Assembly: GCA_905234645.1 (NCBI GenBank)
Contig: CAJOIS010000010.1
Span: forward strand, 98,216 to 162,215
Source: an uncultured Bacteroidales bacterium
GTDB lineage: Bacteria; Bacteroidota; Bacteroidia; Bacteroidales; F082
Direction: 5' to 3'
Length of the DNA stretch: 64,000 bases
Positions within the stretch are counted from its first letter, which is position 1; each line of letters opens with the position of its first letter. Shown in pieces: positions 26,936 to 35,104 of the stretch. The notes below the pieces were generated by a model. It saw only the letters and a list, made by a program, of their open reading frames with translations, had not been told where the DNA came from and ran no database searches. Made by a program: the position numbers and the translations under genes.

Positions 26936-27310
26936 TCAAAAATCAATGAAGTAATTGCGTCCACCGTATGCACAATACCATTTCCCTTCACTGTTTTTTC
27001 GAACAGCGCCAGTATCACATCTGGTTTCATCTGGATTACTTTCTCCTAAGAGAACTCCATTTACACCTTGACAATCAACCACCCAATAATAAGCATTGCA
27101 CGATCCCTCTTTTTCCCAAATAGTAAATTTAAGGTATTGGCCATCATCACTTTTACCTGTATACTTTCCCACACGTCTCCATCCGTCATTCATGCTGATT
27201 TGTGAACATACGGTTTCATCATTTGTTGTCGGTGTAGCAAACGAACTAAACACCATTGCGCCAGCCACCATTCCAGTCAGCACGGCCATTGTAATCAATA
27301 TTTTCTTCAT
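26936..27310 (-). CDS. small secreted protein of unknown function
   Basis: 124 aa, signal peptide 1-24 (SSFAT). The mature part has five cysteines (CSQ, CNAYY, DCQG, RCDTG, YCAYG), so disulfides are possible, and ends in YFIDF. I do not recognise the family. It is alone behind its own promoter and terminator and is AT-richer than the neighbouring fab cluster, which hints at more recent arrival. Confidence 0.6.
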   Translation of the reverse strand: MKKILITMAVLTGMVAGAMVFSSFATPTTNDETVCSQISMNDGWRRVGKYTGKSDDGQYLKFTIWEKEGSCNAYYWVVDCQGVNGVLLGESNPDETRCDTGAVRKNSEGKWYCAYGGRNYFIDF

Positions 27311-27372
27311 CTTTTCTTGTGGCGGTCTTTATCCTGTTGCCTGCAGTTTGGTTAATAATTTGTTATCGGCAG

Positions 27373-27380
27373 CAAAATTA
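27373..27380 (-). promoter_or_regulatory. -7 box TAATTTTG, gene at 27310
   Basis: It matches TAnnTTTG, 63 bp upstream of the ATG. Confidence 0.45.
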
Positions 27381-27464
27381 TACACAAACCATTCCATATC
27401 AACATTTTCCACCTAACTCATTTTACCAATAAAACTGAAAGATTTTACCACAAAACCATAACCA

Positions 27465-27713
27465 TTATTTCGTTTTCTCCCTCTCCAGATACGCCGAACA
27501 ATCCTTAAAGAAGTCATAATTCAATGCCTTGCTTATTTCAAAGAGCAAAGGCATGGAAATCCACTGGGAGCGATAGGCTTTGTAGATGTTTTCGGGAGTG
27601 CAGTGTACCTGCTTGGCAAGCCATGTGGCGGTGCGGCCTTGTCTGGCGAGTTCGGTTTTGAGGCGTTGGCCTAAATGGAAGTCTGTTGGGGATAGTGGCG
27701 TTTTCGTTTTCAT
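27465..27713 (-). CDS. small helix-turn-helix (XRE-like) DNA-binding protein
   Basis: 82 aa from the ATG at 27713 (an upstream GTG at 27758 is possible). LGQRLKTELARQGRTATWLAKQVHCTPENIYKAYRS has the layout of an XRE helix-turn-helix (residues about 14-50), and the remainder (LLFEISKALNYDFFKDCSAYL) fits the last helices. It is probably a transcriptional regulator; its target is unknown. It lies next to a large palindrome (27796-27911). Confidence 0.65.
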   Translation of the reverse strand: MKTKTPLSPTDFHLGQRLKTELARQGRTATWLAKQVHCTPENIYKAYRSQWISMPLLFEISKALNYDFFKDCSAYLEREKTK

Positions 27714-27994
27714 GGTGCTGGCGGTTAGGGGAGGGCTTCCGCCCTTGCCAACAAGCACAAAGAAAGGCGCTCACCTTTCGTTTTAATGCTTATCATCTTG
27801 GAGGCTCTGGTAAACCTTGACACTGATAAACACACGAAAAAGTTTGCGCCTAAAACGCAAACTTTCCGCTTACTTATTCCCGTGTCGCAAAATTTACCAG
27901 ATTTTCCAAGAAGGAACAAGAGCGTAAAGCTCAGGGGTTATGTTATGTTAGGATGGTTTGTTTGTCTTTGTTATTATCTGTTGGGTTAGGTTGT
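27714..27994. other. 281-bp gap holding a nested palindrome, no convincing gene
   Basis: Short ORFs on both strands (27786-27989 plus, 27725-27919 minus) look like by-products of the palindrome; neither has recognisable content. The plausible signal is the 116-bp nested inverted repeat at 27796-27911. Confidence 0.6.
27796..27911. repeat. 116-bp nested palindrome
   Basis: Four nested arm pairs share about one centre: TCTTGGA/TCCAAGA, TCTGGTAAA/TTTACCAGA, ACACG/CGTGT and AAAGTTTGCG/CGCAAACTTT around CCTAAAA. Confidence 0.75.
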
Positions 27995-28594
27995 TTATTC
28001 AATTATTTGTCTTGCCCATTCAGGCAGTTGCTCCACATATTTTTTCGCAATGATGCCGTCGGAAAGGCGGATGAGCAATTGCTGCTCGGCATCATCAACA
28101 GAGTTGTCATATAAATAGGTACGGTCAACCTTGGTTGCAATGTACTTGCAGTTGAGGATGGACTTTTGATAACGCGAGATAACCTTGGTAATTGGCACAT
28201 CGTGTCCACCTTTCATCACCCGTTGGGCAATGCGTGAGGCATTGATGGCAGGTGATTTTGTGCAGACGAAAAACAACCTGACGAAGAAATCTGCTTCTTT
28301 TGCCCTTTCAATGTAGTCGATTTTGTCTTTGGCAGATAAAACCGTTTCAAAAATCAGGCTTTTACGTTCAACCAAGCACTTTTCTCGCCATTCTTCACAA
28401 TAAACCACTGCTTTTTTTATGGCATCCATCGAGTTCCAATCGCCGAATTTTTCTTGTGCAACAATGTCAGGATTGATGTAAACCGAATCCTCCATCCATT
28501 CATGTTGAAGGATTTTGCTGGTTACGGAAGTTTTTCCACTTCCGTTGGGTCCAGCAATTACAATTAAAACCGGTTTTCTGCCCTCCGTGCGCAT
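27995..28594 (-). CDS. zeta-toxin-like P-loop kinase
   Basis: 199 aa. A Walker A loop (AGPNGSGKTSVT, about residue 14) and the pattern of the zeta toxin / UDP-sugar kinase-like ATPases are visible: YINPDIVAQEKFGDWN, LIFETVLS and RIAQRVMKGGHDVP. Zeta toxins phosphorylate UDP-GlcNAc, but many family members are not toxins. It starts one base within the stop of a 59-aa gene, the layout of a toxin-antitoxin operon. It could equally be an uncharacterised kinase. Confidence 0.7.
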   Translation of the reverse strand: MRTEGRKPVLIVIAGPNGSGKTSVTSKILQHEWMEDSVYINPDIVAQEKFGDWNSMDAIKKAVVYCEEWREKCLVERKSLIFETVLSAKDKIDYIERAKEADFFVRLFFVCTKSPAINASRIAQRVMKGGHDVPITKVISRYQKSILNCKYIATKVDRTYLYDNSVDDAEQQLLIRLSDGIIAKKYVEQLPEWARQIIE

Positions 28595-28773
28595 TAGTTG
28601 TTGCCGTATTGTTGTTGATACATCAGGCTGATTTCATCGAAAAACCTTTCCAAGGCCTCTTCATTGCTTTGTTTTGCTTCCTCCGCCACCTCGCGCATGA
28701 TATACGCCAGCATCTCGTCCGTCGGTTCTTCCAACGAAGTCAAGCGGTAGGCGTTGATTTCTTTCTCTGACAT
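28594..28773 (-). CDS. 59-aa protein upstream of the zeta-like kinase, possible antitoxin
   Basis: Read on the minus strand from ATG at 28773: MSEKEINAYRLTSLEEPTDE, then a helical, acidic C-terminus ending QQQYGNN, and TAA. The stop overlaps the next gene's ATG (TAATG), so the two are translationally coupled. A TACTTTTG box lies 23 bp upstream. I do not recognise the fold. The pairing with a P-loop kinase suggests an antitoxin-like or regulatory partner; this is inference from position. Confidence 0.7.
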   Translation of the reverse strand: MSEKEINAYRLTSLEEPTDEMLAYIMREVAEEAKQSNEEALERFFDEISLMYQQQYGNN

Positions 28774-28795
28774 GGTGTTATTGCTTAATCAGAAG

Positions 28796-28803
28796 CAAAA
28801 GTA
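28796..28803 (-). promoter_or_regulatory. -7 box TACTTTTG, TA-like pair
   Basis: It matches TAnnTTTG, 23 bp upstream of the ATG at 28773. Confidence 0.55.
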
Positions 28804-28837
28804 GGAATTATTTCTGAAATAGCGGCTTGAATGAGAA

Positions 28838-29716
28838 CTATTTCTTATTGAACGCTTCTAATACCTTCGCCGAATAGGTTTTGGAAACAGGTATCGATTC
28901 CAACCCTTCGCGCTCGAAGTCTATGACAAAGCCGTCGGCTTCGTTATGCAAAACGCTCACCTTCTTGATGTTGACGATATAGGAGCGATGGCAGCGCATC
29001 AAGCTGCTGGAATCCACACAGTTGTCGGCAATGGTCTGCATCTTGCAGCGCAGCAAATAACTCGCGATGGCACCGCTGCGCTGGTAGAAGACATTGATAT
29101 AATTGTCCTCCGCCTTGATATAATAGAGGTTGTCGAGCTTGACGGACAGCTTCAGGTTGCCGTTGTTGTCCATCAGGTTGATGATTTCGGTGTGCTCAGG
29201 CATCACCTCGTCGTCGGATTCCACAGTGTCGCTCTTGGTGAGCATGAGGCGTTGTCGCGTGTCTTTCAGCAAGATGGATTGTATGGTTACGGTGTAAGGC
29301 ACGGCCAAGGCGACAAATGTGATGAGGACGCTTTTGGCATAAAGATAGCCGAAACTATGGTTTGTGGCCTGGATATCGAAGTAGGAAATCAGCGTGTGGC
29401 ATACGGCGATGATCATGATTTCGAGAAACAGCCACAGGAGATAGAGCCAGAAAGGGAAGTGACGGCTTTTTCTGACGACCCAGTTCATCAACAAACGGCT
29501 GAGTGCCAGAAACATCACGCCGGAACCGACGAACGCCGCCGTGATGAAGAAATAGCTGCCGCGTCCTACTTGAAACCATGCTGTTTCCGAGAAGGGGACG
29601 TAGGCGGTCAGAAACACCAGCGCAAACAGCGACGAGATGATGACGTTGATGACCTGGCTGGTGGGTTCAGTCAGACACTCAGGCGTTTGCGTTATCAGGC
29701 GTTTTGGGAATCTCAT
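28838..29716 (-). CDS. membrane-anchored LytTR DNA-binding regulator
   Basis: 292 aa. Four membrane helices span about residues 24-45, 55-75, 90-110 and 127-147. A C-terminal LytTR domain (about 190-290) follows, with the typical LYYIKAEDNYINVFY, LLRCKMQ and LMRCHRSYIVNIKKV segments. LytTR proteins bind DNA repeats and in Bacteroidota are often fused to membrane domains without a receiver. The signal is unknown and no sensor kinase is adjacent. Confidence 0.9.
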   Translation of the reverse strand: MRFPKRLITQTPECLTEPTSQVINVIISSLFALVFLTAYVPFSETAWFQVGRGSYFFITAAFVGSGVMFLALSRLLMNWVVRKSRHFPFWLYLLWLFLEIMIIAVCHTLISYFDIQATNHSFGYLYAKSVLITFVALAVPYTVTIQSILLKDTRQRLMLTKSDTVESDDEVMPEHTEIINLMDNNGNLKLSVKLDNLYYIKAEDNYINVFYQRSGAIASYLLRCKMQTIADNCVDSSSLMRCHRSYIVNIKKVSVLHNEADGFVIDFEREGLESIPVSKTYSAKVLEAFNKK

Positions 29717-29738
29717 GGTGTTGCTCTCAAAAGTGCCG

Positions 29739-29746
29739 CAAAGATA
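29739..29746 (-). promoter_or_regulatory. -7 box TATCTTTG, LytTR gene
   Basis: It matches TAnnTTTG, 23 bp upstream of the ATG at 29716. Confidence 0.5.
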
Positions 29747-29756
29747 CGAAAACTTG

Positions 29757-30236
29757 TCAAACCGCCAAATCCTTCAAGACCTCCCAAACCAATGAGCCTT
29801 CAAAGCCTTTTTGCATGGCGTAGGCAGCCAGTTTGCGCTTTTTTTCGAAATCGGAGGCGGCTTTCACGGTCTTGGCTTTGGTCTTCAGGATGACGATGAG
29901 ACGTTGTCGGTACACCTCTTCATCGGTTTGCCCAAGGGCTTCGTCGATGAGTTCCTTGGCGATGCCTTTTTGCACCAGGTGGAAACGGATCTTGTTCATG
30001 CCCCAACCGCTTTGGTTGACCTTGCCGCGAACGAAAGCCTTGGCAAACCGCTCATCATTGACGAAACGGTTATCCAACAGGTAATCAAGGATTTTTGTCT
30101 TTTCCTCCTCGGGAATGTCAAAGGTCTTCAGTTTGTCGCGGACATCCTTCACACAGCGCTCCTGATAGGCGCAGTATTTGGCCATCTTATCCAGCACTTG
30201 GTCGGGCGTGAGCGGTTTGGCAGGTGCTTTCGGCAT
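29757..30236 (-). CDS. recX: RecX family regulatory protein
   Basis: 159 aa from the ATG at 30236; the start overlaps the stop of the upstream permease gene (TGATG). Three-helix repeats typical of RecX are visible: KMAKYCAYQERCVKDVRDKL, ILDYLLDNRFVNDERFAKAFVRGKV and IRFHLVQKGIAKELIDEAL. RecX modulates RecA filaments. An earlier in-frame start would sit inside the permease gene. Confidence 0.85.
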   Translation of the reverse strand: MPKAPAKPLTPDQVLDKMAKYCAYQERCVKDVRDKLKTFDIPEEEKTKILDYLLDNRFVNDERFAKAFVRGKVNQSGWGMNKIRFHLVQKGIAKELIDEALGQTDEEVYRQRLIVILKTKAKTVKAASDFEKKRKLAAYAMQKGFEGSLVWEVLKDLAV

Positions 30237-31255
30237 CAGCAGTCGATTTTGAGGTCGCCTTCCTTGATCCAACCAATCTTTCTCAGAATGATGCCAAAGA
30301 GCCAGGTCAGAACTGCGGGCAGCACGAAGCAGACCAAGGCCATACCTATCCACATGTTAGCGCCGCCGTCAGGCATGGCGGTATAGATGCCGATGGGACC
30401 GACGAGGCCGCAGGTGCCCATGCCGGAGCCGATGGGGATGTTTTCAAGATGGAAAACGCAGGTCGAGATGGGACCTGTAATGGCGGCGGTGAGCAGGACG
30501 GGAATCCAGATCTTGGGGTTCTTCACGATATTGCCCATCTGCAACATTGAGGTGCCGAGACCTTGCGCCACGAGTCCCCCCCAGCGGTTTTCTCTGAAGC
30601 TCAGCATGGCGAAGCCAATCATCTGGGCACAGCAACCCGCTGTGGCTGCACCTCCTGCGATGCCGCCCAAACCGATGGCGAGACAGATGGCCGCTGAGCT
30701 GATGGGCAGGGTGAGCACTGAGCCTATGACCACCGAGACGACGATACCCATGAGGAAGGGCTGCATCTGGGTGGCGTTTTCGATGAAGGTGCCGAGGGCG
30801 GTCATCACCTTTTGGATGGGCGCGCCGGCGAGATAAGCCATCAGTACACCGCTGATGATAACCACAGCGGGGGTGACGAGGATGTCGACCTGGGTCTCCT
30901 TGTAGACCATCTTGCCTAGTTCGATGGCGACGATGACGGCGACATAGGCACCCATGGGGCCACCTAATTCGTTGCCTGCGATGCCGACGGCGATGGCGCT
31001 GAACAGCACCAAGCCCTCACAACGGAGCTTGTAGGCGATGGCCACAGCGATGGCGGCACCCGTGGCGGCTTTGGCATATTTGGCGATGGTCTCAAAAGCC
31101 ACAACGCCTGTCTTGTCGCCCAAGGTCTGGAAGATGGTACCGATAAGAAGTGAGGCGAACAGACCCAACGCCATAGCACCAAGAGCGTCGACAAAATAGG
31201 CCTTCCAGGTCATGTCGACGCCCTTGCGCTCTAGGAATGATTTGAATTTGCTCAT
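30236..31255 (-). CDS. PTS EIIC-like membrane permease
   Basis: 339 aa, about nine membrane helices, Gly/Ala-rich. It matches the PTS_EIIC_2-type group (YFVDALGAMALGLFASLLIGTIFQ, GGIAGGAATAGCCAQMIGFAM, GLVGPIGIYTAMPDGG). No EIIA/EIIB or HPr domain or gene is nearby, so sugar phosphotransfer is not shown; it may act as a stand-alone permease. The start at 31255 excludes an upstream in-frame stretch that only reads through hairpin element B3. It overlaps recX by one base. Confidence 0.75.
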   Translation of the reverse strand: MSKFKSFLERKGVDMTWKAYFVDALGAMALGLFASLLIGTIFQTLGDKTGVVAFETIAKYAKAATGAAIAVAIAYKLRCEGLVLFSAIAVGIAGNELGGPMGAYVAVIVAIELGKMVYKETQVDILVTPAVVIISGVLMAYLAGAPIQKVMTALGTFIENATQMQPFLMGIVVSVVIGSVLTLPISSAAICLAIGLGGIAGGAATAGCCAQMIGFAMLSFRENRWGGLVAQGLGTSMLQMGNIVKNPKIWIPVLLTAAITGPISTCVFHLENIPIGSGMGTCGLVGPIGIYTAMPDGGANMWIGMALVCFVLPAVLTWLFGIILRKIGWIKEGDLKIDC

Positions 31256-31257
31256 AT

Positions 31258-31338
31258 TTTTGACGCGGGACGCGGGACTACGGGACACGGGACAAGACCA
31301 AAGTCTCGTGTCTCGCGTCTCGAAGTCTCGTGTCAAAA
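31258..31338. repeat. 7/8-bp periodic hairpin element B3
   Basis: GGGACGC GGGACTAC GGGACAC GGGAC forms one arm and GTCTCGT GTCTCGC GTCTCGAA GTCTCGT the other, with AAGACCAAA between. It is the same family as B1 and B2, between the permease and nicotinamidase genes. Confidence 0.85.
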
Positions 31339-31341
31339 AGA

Positions 31342-32067
31342 TTAGAACTCAATGCCTTCAATGCCGTTCTCGCGCATCAGGTCGGCGAGCTTGGTATCGT
31401 TGTCGTCGACGGCGGCGAGGCAGTTGGTGACGATGCGGACCTGCTTGGCAGGATAGAAGGCGATGAGGTCTTTGGTGGTCTCGTAGACGCAGTAGTCGGT
31501 GGCAATGCCGCAGATGTCGATGCCCTCAAACTTTTCCTGGTCGATGGCATAACGCAGCTTCTCACCGCAATGTGCGTTTTGGAAGATGCTGAACTCTTCT
31601 TTGTCGAACAAGTCACCTTTTTGCATGAAGTGGACTTGGATGTTGCTGCCGTTGCCCATCAGGCCATCAAGAACCTTGAGCAAGCTTTCGTAGACATTCA
31701 TGCCTTCGGTGCCTTGCACGCAGTGGGGCGGGAACACACCGCCTTGCTCAACAAACGAGCAGTGGTTGGCCGGGTGAGCGTCTTGGGTGACAATAATCCA
31801 ACCGTAGTTCTTCCAAGCACCTTCGTTCAAGGCCTTGGCAAGGTAATCCATGGCGGCAGGGCCGTTTTTCGTGGCGAGGCTACCCGTAGTGAAGTCGACT
31901 TGAGGGTCAACGATGATGAGCAGACGGTTGGGAAGCGTGATTTGCTCAGTCTTGCTTTCAACTTGTGCTTCGGGATTGTTTTCTTCTTCCTTTTGGTTGT
32001 TGTTGCCGCAACCTGCAAAAACAAGGGCGGCGAAGAGCACGATGGCTCCAATGAGATGTCTCTTCAT
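31342..32067 (-). CDS. nicotinamidase-type hydrolase with a lipoprotein signal
   Basis: 241 aa. Residues 1-20 are a lipoprotein-like signal (LVFAGC) followed by an Asn/Glu-rich linker. The isochorismatase fold starts near 45 with IIVDPQVDF (catalytic Asp). The metal-binding loop TQDAHPANHCSF, HCVQGTEG and the Lys of QKGDLFDKEEF follow. The catalytic Cys is in CGIATDYCVYE. All expected nicotinamidase residues are present, so it should deaminate nicotinamide to nicotinate. Bacterial PncA is normally cytoplasmic; this one is predicted to be anchored outside the inner membrane. A related amidase role is possible. Confidence 0.85.
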   Translation of the reverse strand: MKRHLIGAIVLFAALVFAGCGNNNQKEEENNPEAQVESKTEQITLPNRLLIIVDPQVDFTTGSLATKNGPAAMDYLAKALNEGAWKNYGWIIVTQDAHPANHCSFVEQGGVFPPHCVQGTEGMNVYESLLKVLDGLMGNGSNIQVHFMQKGDLFDKEEFSIFQNAHCGEKLRYAIDQEKFEGIDICGIATDYCVYETTKDLIAFYPAKQVRIVTNCLAAVDDNDTKLADLMRENGIEGIEF

Positions 32068-32099
32068 ATTGTAGATGTTTGTGTTGTTTAAATTTGCGG

Positions 32100-32107
32100 C
32101 AAAAGTA
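32100..32107 (-). promoter_or_regulatory. -7 box TACTTTTG, nicotinamidase
   Basis: It matches TAnnTTTG, 33 bp upstream of the ATG. Confidence 0.5.
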
Positions 32108-32118
32108 GTGAAATTATT

Positions 32119-33939
32119 TCATTTGTAGAGCCTTTTGATCCAATCCGCATGGCCAATGCGCCGCAAGGCGTTCTTCACCCACTCGCGGTTCTCAGACTTG
32201 TACCAGAAGAAGAAGCGTTGTTGGGCGAGCTTTTCCTCTTTCGTCTTGGCGACGAAGACAGGCTCCAAGGTGTAGGGATCGTATCCGGAATAATAGATTT
32301 CCGTCGCCAAAGTCATCGGAGTGGGCGTGAAATCTTGCACCTGCTCTAGATGATAGCCCAATTCCTTGGTTTTCACGGCCAAGTCAGCCATGTCTTCAAG
32401 GTAGCAGTCGGGGTGCGAGGAGATGAAATAGGGAATGAGCTGTTGGTTCAGGTGCTCTTTTTCATTGATTTGGTCGAACTTTTTCTTCAGCTTAATGAAC
32501 ATGTCGAATTTTGGCTTGCGCATAAGCTTAAGGACAGCATCGCTGGTATGCTCGGGGGCGACTTTCAGTCGTCCGCTGACGTGGCGTGTCACCAACTGGC
32601 GGAAATATTCGTCATAGCCCATGGCTTTGCTTTCCTCGGGTGTGCTGTCGTGCAGAAACAGGTCGTAGCGGATTCCCGAACCTATAGTGGCTTTCTTGAC
32701 TTTTGGATTGGCGTCTACCTCTTTATAGATTTCGATAAGAGGATGGTGGTCTGTGTTGAGGTTCTTGCAAACGGAAGGCTGTAGACAGGTGGGCCGGGCG
32801 CACTTCTCGCAAAGGCGTTCGTCCTTGCCTTTCATGCGGTACATGTTGGCCGACGGACCTCCGAGATCACTGATGTAGCCTTTGAAGTCTTCCATCTCGG
32901 TGACTTTCTCCACCTCACGCATGATGGATTCCTTGCTGCGCGAAGCGACGAACTTGCCTTGGTGCGCCGAGATGGTGCAGAAGGCACAGCCGCCGAAACA
33001 GCCACGGTGCAGGTTGACGGAGTGCCGGATCATCTCATAAGCAGGGATGACGCCGCGTTTGGCATATTTTGGATGCGGCAGACGGGTATAAGGCAAATCA
33101 AAGGAGGCGTCAATTTGTTCCGTGGTGAAAGTAGCCAAGGGTGGGTTAATGATAAGCCTTTGGTTGCCAATATCTTGAATCAGCCGTGCTGCATGTTTTT
33201 TGTTGGATTCCTCTTCGATGTGACGGAAGTTGGAGGCATATTTCTTTTTGTCCTTCAGGCAGACCTCATGTGACACAAGTTCTATGGTCTCACCTTCGAA
33301 GTCGGGGAGGGGTTGCTTTTTGTCTTGCAGGAAGAAGGTCTGCTTGATGTCGGTCAGCTCGCTGACTTTTTTGCCGCTTTGGACGGCCTTGGCAATCTCC
33401 ACCATGGTGAGTTCACCCATGCCATAAACGCCGATGTCGGCTTTGCAGTCGACCAAGACGCTGGGTTTCAAGCTGTCCGACCAATAGTCGTAGTGCGTCA
33501 CGCGGCGCAGCGAAGCCTCGATGCCGCCCACGATGACGGGTACATCGGGGTAGAGTTGTTTGAGGATATTGCAGTAGACCACGGTGGCGTAGTCGGGGCG
33601 GAAGCCCGCCTCTCCGCCTGGGGTGTAGGCATCGTTGCTGCGCAGGCGTTTGTTGGCGGTGTAGTGGTTCACCATCGAGTCCATGCAGCCCGCCGACACG
33701 CCGAAATAGAGCCTTGGCTTTCCGAATTTTTTGAAGTCGCGGAGGTCGTCGCGCCAGTTGGGCTGTGGGATGAGCGCCACGCGGAAACCGTTGTGTTCCA
33801 AGACCCTACCGATGACGGCGGCTCCAAAGGCGGGGTGGTCGACATAGGCATCGCCCGTGACGAACACCACGTCCACTTCGTCCCAACCGCGCAGGTCGGT
33901 CTCTTTTTTCGTTATCGGGAGCCAGTCCAAGAGGGTCAT
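32119..33939 (-). CDS. YgiQ family radical SAM protein
   Basis: 606 aa from ATG 33939. The three cysteines binding the [4Fe-4S] cluster sit in HRGCFGGCAFCTISAHQG (CxxxCxxC). N-terminal (GDAYVDHPAFGAAVIGRVLE) and C-terminal (EQVQDFTPTPMTLATEIYYSGYDP) blocks match the YgiQ family, whose substrate is unknown. An upstream TTG at 33957 overlaps the -7 box TACCTTTG and so is not the start. Confidence 0.92.
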   Translation of the reverse strand: MTLLDWLPITKKETDLRGWDEVDVVFVTGDAYVDHPAFGAAVIGRVLEHNGFRVALIPQPNWRDDLRDFKKFGKPRLYFGVSAGCMDSMVNHYTANKRLRSNDAYTPGGEAGFRPDYATVVYCNILKQLYPDVPVIVGGIEASLRRVTHYDYWSDSLKPSVLVDCKADIGVYGMGELTMVEIAKAVQSGKKVSELTDIKQTFFLQDKKQPLPDFEGETIELVSHEVCLKDKKKYASNFRHIEEESNKKHAARLIQDIGNQRLIINPPLATFTTEQIDASFDLPYTRLPHPKYAKRGVIPAYEMIRHSVNLHRGCFGGCAFCTISAHQGKFVASRSKESIMREVEKVTEMEDFKGYISDLGGPSANMYRMKGKDERLCEKCARPTCLQPSVCKNLNTDHHPLIEIYKEVDANPKVKKATIGSGIRYDLFLHDSTPEESKAMGYDEYFRQLVTRHVSGRLKVAPEHTSDAVLKLMRKPKFDMFIKLKKKFDQINEKEHLNQQLIPYFISSHPDCYLEDMADLAVKTKELGYHLEQVQDFTPTPMTLATEIYYSGYDPYTLEPVFVAKTKEEKLAQQRFFFWYKSENREWVKNALRRIGHADWIKRLYK

Positions 33940-33954
33940 TCCACGAATTTTTTG

Positions 33955-33962
33955 CAAAGGTA
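33955..33962 (-). promoter_or_regulatory. -7 box TACCTTTG, YgiQ gene
   Basis: A perfect TAnnTTTG only 16 bp from the ATG at 33939, so the leader is very short. Confidence 0.6.
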
Positions 33963-34066
33963 ATTATTTCTTGAAAACACTTCCTTATCTCAAAAAGAAT
34001 TCCGACCTTTGCAGCCTCAAAATTTGAAGGCAATCAAGTAATTAACTAACTGTAAATCATAATATT

Positions 34067-35059
34067 ATGAGTAAGTTTAATGACATAATGAAGGAAGTTG
34101 GTCAGGCTTTGGCCAGCAAAAAGTTCTGGGTCGAGCTGCTGATCATGACGTTCGGCATGTTTATGACAGGCGTTTGCGTTTATTATTTCCTGGTACCCAG
34201 CAAGCTGATTGTGGGTTCCATCTCGGGTCTCTCCATCGTGCTCACCAACATCTTCAACGGTATGGGCATCAACATCAGTCTTTCGATGATGATTACTATC
34301 ATCAACGCCATCTTGCTGATATTGGCTTACTTGCTCGTTGGCAAGGAGTTCGGCCTGAAGACCGTCTATTGTGCCCTGATTTTGGGTCCCATGACCAAGT
34401 TTTGCGAGTGGATCTATCCTTGGGAAAACTTCGCCACGCCTAACGAATACCTGGTCAATATGGGCGTTGAACCCAGCCAAGCTTTCTCGGTGATGGGCAA
34501 CCCCTGGTTCGACCTGCTTTGCTGCGTCATCATTCTCAGCGCCGCCCAAACGCTGATGTTCTCCATCAACGCCTCCACCGGCGGCTTGGATATCCTGGCC
34601 AAGATCGTCAACAAGTATTTGCATTTCGACATGGGTAAGTCAGTGAGTGTGGCGGGTGCTATTATCTGCCTCACCGCCTTCTTCATCAACCCTTTCCAGA
34701 TGGTCGTCATCGGCCTCATCGCCACATGGATCAACGGCATGGTGGTGAATATGTTCACGGCCAACCTCAACCAGCGCAAGCGCGTCTGCATCGTCTCGAA
34801 GGACTACGACCGCATCCGCCATTACATCATCGACGAGCTGGACCGTGGCTGCACCCTTTATGAGGTCACTGGAGGCTACACCAATGAAAAGTCGATAGAA
34901 CTAGAGTCTTTGCTCACCAACGACGAGTTCTCCAAGTTGATGGAATACCTCGGCAAGAACGAGATACAAGCCTTCACCACTGCTGGCAATGTAAGCGAAG
35001 TCTACGGTTTGTGGGCCAAAGATCGTCACCACACGAGAAAACACGCCGAGAAACGGTAA
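34067..35059 (+). CDS. YitT family membrane protein
   Basis: 330 aa. Five to six membrane helices (about 20-240) contain the YitT motif PSKLIVGSISGLSIVL. A cytoplasmic DUF2179-type domain (about 245-320) has KDYDRIRHYIIDELDRGCTLYEVTGGYTN. The family has no firm function. The extra tail KDRHHTRKHAEKR is basic. It is divergent from the YgiQ gene. Confidence 0.9.
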   Translation: MSKFNDIMKEVGQALASKKFWVELLIMTFGMFMTGVCVYYFLVPSKLIVGSISGLSIVLTNIFNGMGINISLSMMITIINAILLILAYLLVGKEFGLKTVYCALILGPMTKFCEWIYPWENFATPNEYLVNMGVEPSQAFSVMGNPWFDLLCCVIILSAAQTLMFSINASTGGLDILAKIVNKYLHFDMGKSVSVAGAIICLTAFFINPFQMVVIGLIATWINGMVVNMFTANLNQRKRVCIVSKDYDRIRHYIIDELDRGCTLYEVTGGYTNEKSIELESLLTNDEFSKLMEYLGKNEIQAFTTAGNVSEVYGLWAKDRHHTRKHAEKR

Positions 35060-35074
35060 TTCCAAAAGTTTTCC

Positions 35075-35082
35075 TATTTTTG
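35075..35082 (+). promoter_or_regulatory. -7 box TATTTTTG, pepT
   Basis: It matches TAnnTTTG, 22 bp upstream of the pepT ATG. Confidence 0.55.
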
Positions 35083-35104
35083 TGCCATTGTAAAATGCAC
35101 AAAC

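Noticed and set aside
27786..27989. Plus-strand 67-aa ORF
   Set aside because: It covers the nested palindrome; composition and position suggest a chance frame.
31256..31336. N-terminal extension of the PTS-like permease (MTRDFETRDTRLW...)
   Set aside because: It is encoded by hairpin element B3; the ATG at 31255 gives the natural start.
33939..33957. Upstream TTG start for the YgiQ gene
   Set aside because: It overlaps the -7 box TACCTTTG, so it would lie inside the promoter.
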